Assembly: GCA_012962595.1 (NCBI GenBank)
Contig: DTXE01000349.1
Span: forward strand, 1-10,219
Direction: 5' to 3'
Origin: Syntrophaceae bacterium
GTDB lineage: Bacteria; Desulfobacterota; DTXE01
Length of the DNA stretch: 10,219 nt
The position numbers and the translations under genes are program-made. A model generated the notes under the pieces. The model searched no databases. It was not told the DNA's origin and worked only from the letters and a program-made list of their open reading frames with translations. Positions 7,797-10,219 of this stretch are shown here, in pieces. Positions within the stretch are counted from its first letter, which is position 1; each line of letters begins with the position of its first letter.

Positions 7797-7813
7797 TCAA
7801 ATATTGTATTTGA
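7797..7813. promoter_or_regulatory. 17-bp perfect palindrome upstream of the glycosyltransferase gene
   Basis: TCAAATA-TTG-TATTTGA is a perfect inverted repeat with 7-bp arms ending 10 bp before the assumed glycosyltransferase ATG. A candidate -35 TTTACA is at 7784-7789; the position 17 bases on (TATTTG, 7807-7812) is a poor -10 and lies in the right arm. Flanking it, ATGTCTCA (7792-7799) and TGAGACAT (7825-7832) form a second, wider inverted repeat reaching the start codon. It may be an operator or a leader structure; it could also be chance in AT-rich DNA. Confidence 0.35.
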
Positions 7814-7823
7814 AATATAAGAC

Positions 7824-9044
7824 ATGAGACATGAAATGATAGAATATGAGGAGAATCCGGACGGCATTAATAGGGCAGAGATAGTTGTGGGTATACCTTC
7901 ATTTAATGAGGCCAGCTCCATAGGCTACCCTACAAAGCAGGCGGGTGAAGGTCTTGTTAAGTTCTTTGGTAATAAGTTGTCAGTGATAATCAATTGCGAT
8001 AATTGTTCAACTGACAACACCAAAGATGCCTTTTTAGAAACACCTACTCCTGTGCCCAAGATATACATCTCTACCCCTCCAGGCGTTCATGGAAAGGGAA
8101 TAAACTTTAGGAATCTCTTTTATAAGGCATGCGAACTAAAAGCGGAGGCAATTATTGTGGTAGATGCCGACTTAAAGAGTATTACTCCGCAATGGATTCA
8201 GCGCCTGGGAGAACCATTGCTCCGCGATTTTGATTATGTTATACCCCTCTATGTGAGACATAAATACGATGGCACCATTACCAATAATATCGCCTATCCT
8301 CTCACCCGTGCCCTTTACGGAAGGAGGGTTAGGCAACCTATAGGAGGTGAATTTGGATTTTCAGGTAAGCTTTCTGAAACATTCTTAAAGGATGGCTTCT
8401 GGGACGAATCGGTATCCCATTTTGGCATAGATATCTGGATGACCACTATTGCCATCAATAAGGCTGCCAGCATATGCCAATCCTTTATGGACAGGCCCAA
8501 GATCCACAGAACTAAAGACCCTGGATTACAACTAGGCCCCATGTTCCGGGAAGTAACCGGTACTATCTTCTCTTTAATGATAACCTTTGCAGATATTTGG
8601 AAAGAGGTAAGGTGGAGTAAGCCTACTGCCATTTTTGGGTTTGGTTTGGGAGAAGTAGAAAGGCCACCTTCGGTAACCATTGATGAAGAGAACCTGTTCA
8701 AGAAATTCATGAAAGGGTTTAACTCTTGTAAGGAAACATGGCCAACCATAATTGATGAAAACAATTATGGTAAGCTTTTAGAAATCAGGGATATAGACTA
8801 TAATCATTTTGATTTTCCTACACATCTATGGGCTAGAATACTGTTTGATTTTGCCATCGCTTTTAAAAATAGACCATCTGATCGAACCCTTATTCTTGAT
8901 GCCCTTATTCCCCTATATTTAGCCAAGACACTATGCTTTGTGAAAAAGTCAAGAAGGATGTCTATTCGGCAGGTTGAGGAATTTATTGAAAATGAATGTA
9001 TGGTCTTTGAAGAAACTAAACCTTACCTATTACAAAGATGGTAG
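7824..9044 (+). CDS. GT-A glycosyltransferase, mannosylglycerate/glucosylglycerate synthase-like
   Basis: A 406-residue soluble nucleotide-sugar-dependent glycosyltransferase. The nucleotide-binding half begins with VVGIPSFNEASSIG (21-34). The metal-binding DxD is D114-A-D116 (VVDADLKSITPQWI). Downstream are QPIGGEFGFSG (171-181), HFGIDIWMTT (199-208) and H228 in PKIHRT. The same order (YDADITSFGPDWI, EQPLGGE, WGIDTLYT, then a KAHR histidine that completes the metal site) is what I recall of the retaining mannosylglycerate synthase of Rhodothermus, so glycosyl transfer to D-glycerate or a related small acceptor is a reasonable guess. The C-terminal half (about 240-406) is helical and specific to the family. 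No phosphatase gene is adjacent, which suits a one-step synthase. The start is uncertain: ATG 7824 and ATG 7836 both lack a clear ribosome site. Donor and acceptor cannot be read from sequence; a plain GT2 label is the safe fallback. Confidence 0.8.
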   Translation: MRHEMIEYEENPDGINRAEIVVGIPSFNEASSIGYPTKQAGEGLVKFFGNKLSVIINCDNCSTDNTKDAFLETPTPVPKIYISTPPGVHGKGINFRNLFYKACELKAEAIIVVDADLKSITPQWIQRLGEPLLRDFDYVIPLYVRHKYDGTITNNIAYPLTRALYGRRVRQPIGGEFGFSGKLSETFLKDGFWDESVSHFGIDIWMTTIAINKAASICQSFMDRPKIHRTKDPGLQLGPMFREVTGTIFSLMITFADIWKEVRWSKPTAIFGFGLGEVERPPSVTIDEENLFKKFMKGFNSCKETWPTIIDENNYGKLLEIRDIDYNHFDFPTHLWARILFDFAIAFKNRPSDRTLILDALIPLYLAKTLCFVKKSRRMSIRQVEEFIENECMVFEETKPYLLQRW

Positions 9045-9073
9045 AGGGATACATCATTTTAGGGAGAAAATAA

Positions 9074-9436
9074 ATGGCTAAGATACTGATTGTTGACGAT
9101 GAGGAACATATCCGCTTACTCTATTCTGAGGAATTACTGGAAGAGGGATATGAAGTTTGTGTAACAGATACCGGATATGAGCTCATAGACCGCATTGAGC
9201 GTGAAAAACCTGATTTAGTGATTCTGGATATAAAATTACCAGAGTATAGCGGCCTTGACCTCTTACAGGATATCCGAAATAAGTTTTATAACCTACCAGT
9301 CATCCTATCCACTGCTTACGATGTTTTTAAGGAGGATTTAAAGTCTGTAGCTGCTGATTATTATGTAACCAAGTCTTTCGATCTTACGGAACTTAAAAAA
9401 AGGATAGCTATGGCATTAGAAACCAAGACCCCATAA
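9074..9436 (+). CDS. stand-alone response regulator receiver protein
   Basis: A 120-residue CheY/Spo0F-like receiver domain with no output domain. The acidic pocket is D8-D9 (LIVDDEEH), the phospho-acceptor is D52 (VILDIKLPEYSG), the switch threonine is T80 (ILSTAYD) and the conserved lysine is K100 (VTKSFD). All phosphotransfer residues are present, so it should be active. The start has AGGGAG at 9061-9066, seven bases upstream. It follows the glycosyltransferase by 29 bp in the same direction with no terminator, so the two are probably co-transcribed. No histidine kinase is in the window; the partner kinase and the target are unknown. It could act by phosphorelay or by protein-protein contact. 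Confidence 0.93.
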   Translation: MAKILIVDDEEHIRLLYSEELLEEGYEVCVTDTGYELIDRIEREKPDLVILDIKLPEYSGLDLLQDIRNKFYNLPVILSTAYDVFKEDLKSVAADYYVTKSFDLTELKKRIAMALETKTP

Positions 9437-9463
9437 CATTTGTGACCGAAGGTCATGAATGTT
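9435..9463. terminator. hairpin between convergent genes, likely bidirectional terminator
   Basis: Arms at 9435-9447 and 9451-9463 can form a 13-bp stem (two adjacent G-U pairs) around a three-base GAA loop. On the minus-strand transcript the tip reads C-UUCG-G, an extra-stable tetraloop. The stem begins within the receiver gene's TAA (9434-9436) and ends right beside the lptG TGA (9466-9464). The U-rich tail is weak on the + strand (GTTTCATTTG) and lacking on the minus strand, so termination efficiency is uncertain. Confidence 0.6.
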
Positions 9464-10219
9464 TCATTTGATGTGGGGAATGACCAAAAGTGCCAGCAGA
9501 CTAAATATCAGGTTGGCCATCCAGGCGGAAAGTAGGGGCGGAAGAATGCCTGCATGACCTAAGGATATAGAGATAGCATGGATAACCCAGTAGACAAAAC
9601 CTATCCCTATACCCATGATAACACCTGGAGCGATGCCTCTATGCCTACCCATTCTCCACATTATGGCAAAGCCAAAAATAGCCATAATAATATTTACACA
9701 AGGAAAAGATATCTTGGCATACATATCTGGTAGGTAGGATGTGGCATCGTAGCCTTCCCTTCTTATCCTCTTTACGTAGGTCTTAAGTTCGCTGTAACTC
9801 ATTTCTTCCACAGACTTTTCCACATAACAAAAGTCATCTATCTTTTCGGGGAGATAAATTATCTTTTCCTTAAATGCCTCCATACTGCTGGAACCGTCTG
9901 GTTCAATGGTCTTAATGATCCCATCATAGAAATGCCAGGATTCACCAATCCATTTAGCGCACCTGGCATCTATTCTTTGGGTAAGGTTGAAATCCTTATC
10001 AAATCTATGGATGGTAACTCCTTGCAAGGCCTTTTTCTTAGGGTCGAGAACCTGAACATTATATATGGAGTGATACCCCCTGTACCAGATTTTCTGGTGT
10101 TTTAAAACTCCCATAGGCCTTTTTTTAACCTCCACATTCCAAATCCGACTTGCCCTTGAGTTGCAGTAAGGCATAATCTTCTCATTTATTATAAATGAAA
10201 TCAAAACAACTGAGATGGA
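9464..10219 (-). CDS. lptG: LptG/LptF-family LPS export permease, 5' end cut by the window
   Basis: The frame is open to the right edge and shows the last 251 residues of a YjgP/YjgQ permease; about 110 residues (the first membrane helices) lie outside, by comparison with the usual ~360. A TTG at 10204 is in frame, but the preceding codons (SISVVL) continue a membrane helix, so it is not the start. The visible part is the end of TM3, a periplasmic beta-jellyroll domain (YNVQVLDPKKKALQGVTIHRFD onward), then TM4-TM6, with the C-terminal GHAGILPPLLSAWMANLIF pattern that I associate with LptG rather than LptF. LptF and LptG form the inner-membrane channel of the LptB2FGC ABC transporter, which extracts lipopolysaccharide for the outer membrane. 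It marks a diderm host. The gene converges on the receiver gene with a shared hairpin between them. Confidence 0.9.
   Translation of the reverse strand, partial: SISVVLISFIINEKIMPYCNSRASRIWNVEVKKRPMGVLKHQKIWYRGYHSIYNVQVLDPKKKALQGVTIHRFDKDFNLTQRIDARCAKWIGESWHFYDGIIKTIEPDGSSSMEAFKEKIIYLPEKIDDFCYVEKSVEEMSYSELKTYVKRIRREGYDATSYLPDMYAKISFPCVNIIMAIFGFAIMWRMGRHRGIAPGVIMGIGIGFVYWVIHAISISLGHAGILPPLLSAWMANLIFSLLALLVIPHIK

Noticed and set aside
8315..8764. 149-codon minus-strand ORF inside the glycosyltransferase gene
   Set aside because: The glycosyltransferase frame carries recognisable motifs throughout; the reverse frame has none and is a compositional shadow.
9464..10204. Complete 246-residue permease starting at TTG 10204
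   Set aside because: The frame continues upstream to the window edge with membrane-helix residues, and the family is normally about 360 residues, so the gene is cut by the window rather than short.
1..10219. CRISPR arrays, tRNA/rRNA genes, riboswitches and defence modules
   Set aside because: I saw no regularly spaced direct repeats, cloverleaf-like segments, rRNA signatures or recognisable defence proteins; small structured RNAs cannot be excluded by eye.

Overview
The window reads as a chromosomal segment of an anaerobic, Gram-negative bacterium of moderate to low GC. LptG, an outer-membrane LPS transport permease, implies a diderm cell. A cytoplasmic-type molybdenum/tungsten formate dehydrogenase, and a coaBC / type-4 uracil-DNA glycosylase / NfeD / slipin / Rho-N cluster, are most reminiscent of Desulfobacterota-like (former Deltaproteobacteria) or thermophile-related lineages. 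That placement is inference; no rRNA or other marker gene is present.

Layout. (1) Positions 1-212 hold the 3' end of an ORF open at the left edge whose product resembles a transposase C-terminus, followed by an AT-rich spacer. (2) On the + strand, a small TTG-started cupin gene (325-591) and a formate dehydrogenase alpha-like gene (645-2732), probably co-transcribed. (3) On the - strand, a compact six-gene cluster read from right to left: coaBC (7666-6467), type-4 UDG (6503-5757), NfeD protease (5757-4447), slipin (4430-3573), a Rho-N-domain basic protein (3631-3302) and an HD-domain hydrolase (3302-2742). Junctions are overlaps or a 16-nt gap, so it looks like one operon, with a good sigma70-like promoter at 7722-7751. 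It converges on fdhA with only 9 bp between stop codons. (4) A 157-bp divergent intergenic region (7667-7823) with several short palindromes. (5) On the + strand, a GT-A glycosyltransferase resembling mannosylglycerate/glucosylglycerate synthases (7824-9044) and a stand-alone receiver protein (9074-9436). (6) A hairpin at 9435-9463 separates these from a convergent lptG gene cut by the right edge.

How the genes fit together. The NfeD-slipin pair is a known membrane protease/stomatin partnership; coaBC supplies coenzyme A and UDG repairs deaminated cytosine, so the minus-strand operon mixes housekeeping, membrane quality control and two unassigned proteins. Formate dehydrogenase stands without visible electron-transfer partners. 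The glycosyltransferase may make a glycerate-based compatible solute, but its acceptor is not proven by sequence. I see no CRISPR array, tRNA, rRNA, toxin-antitoxin pair or phage module. The least explained parts are the Rho-N basic protein, which overlaps slipin by 59 bp out of frame behind its own strong Shine-Dalgarno site, and the identity of the glycosyltransferase.
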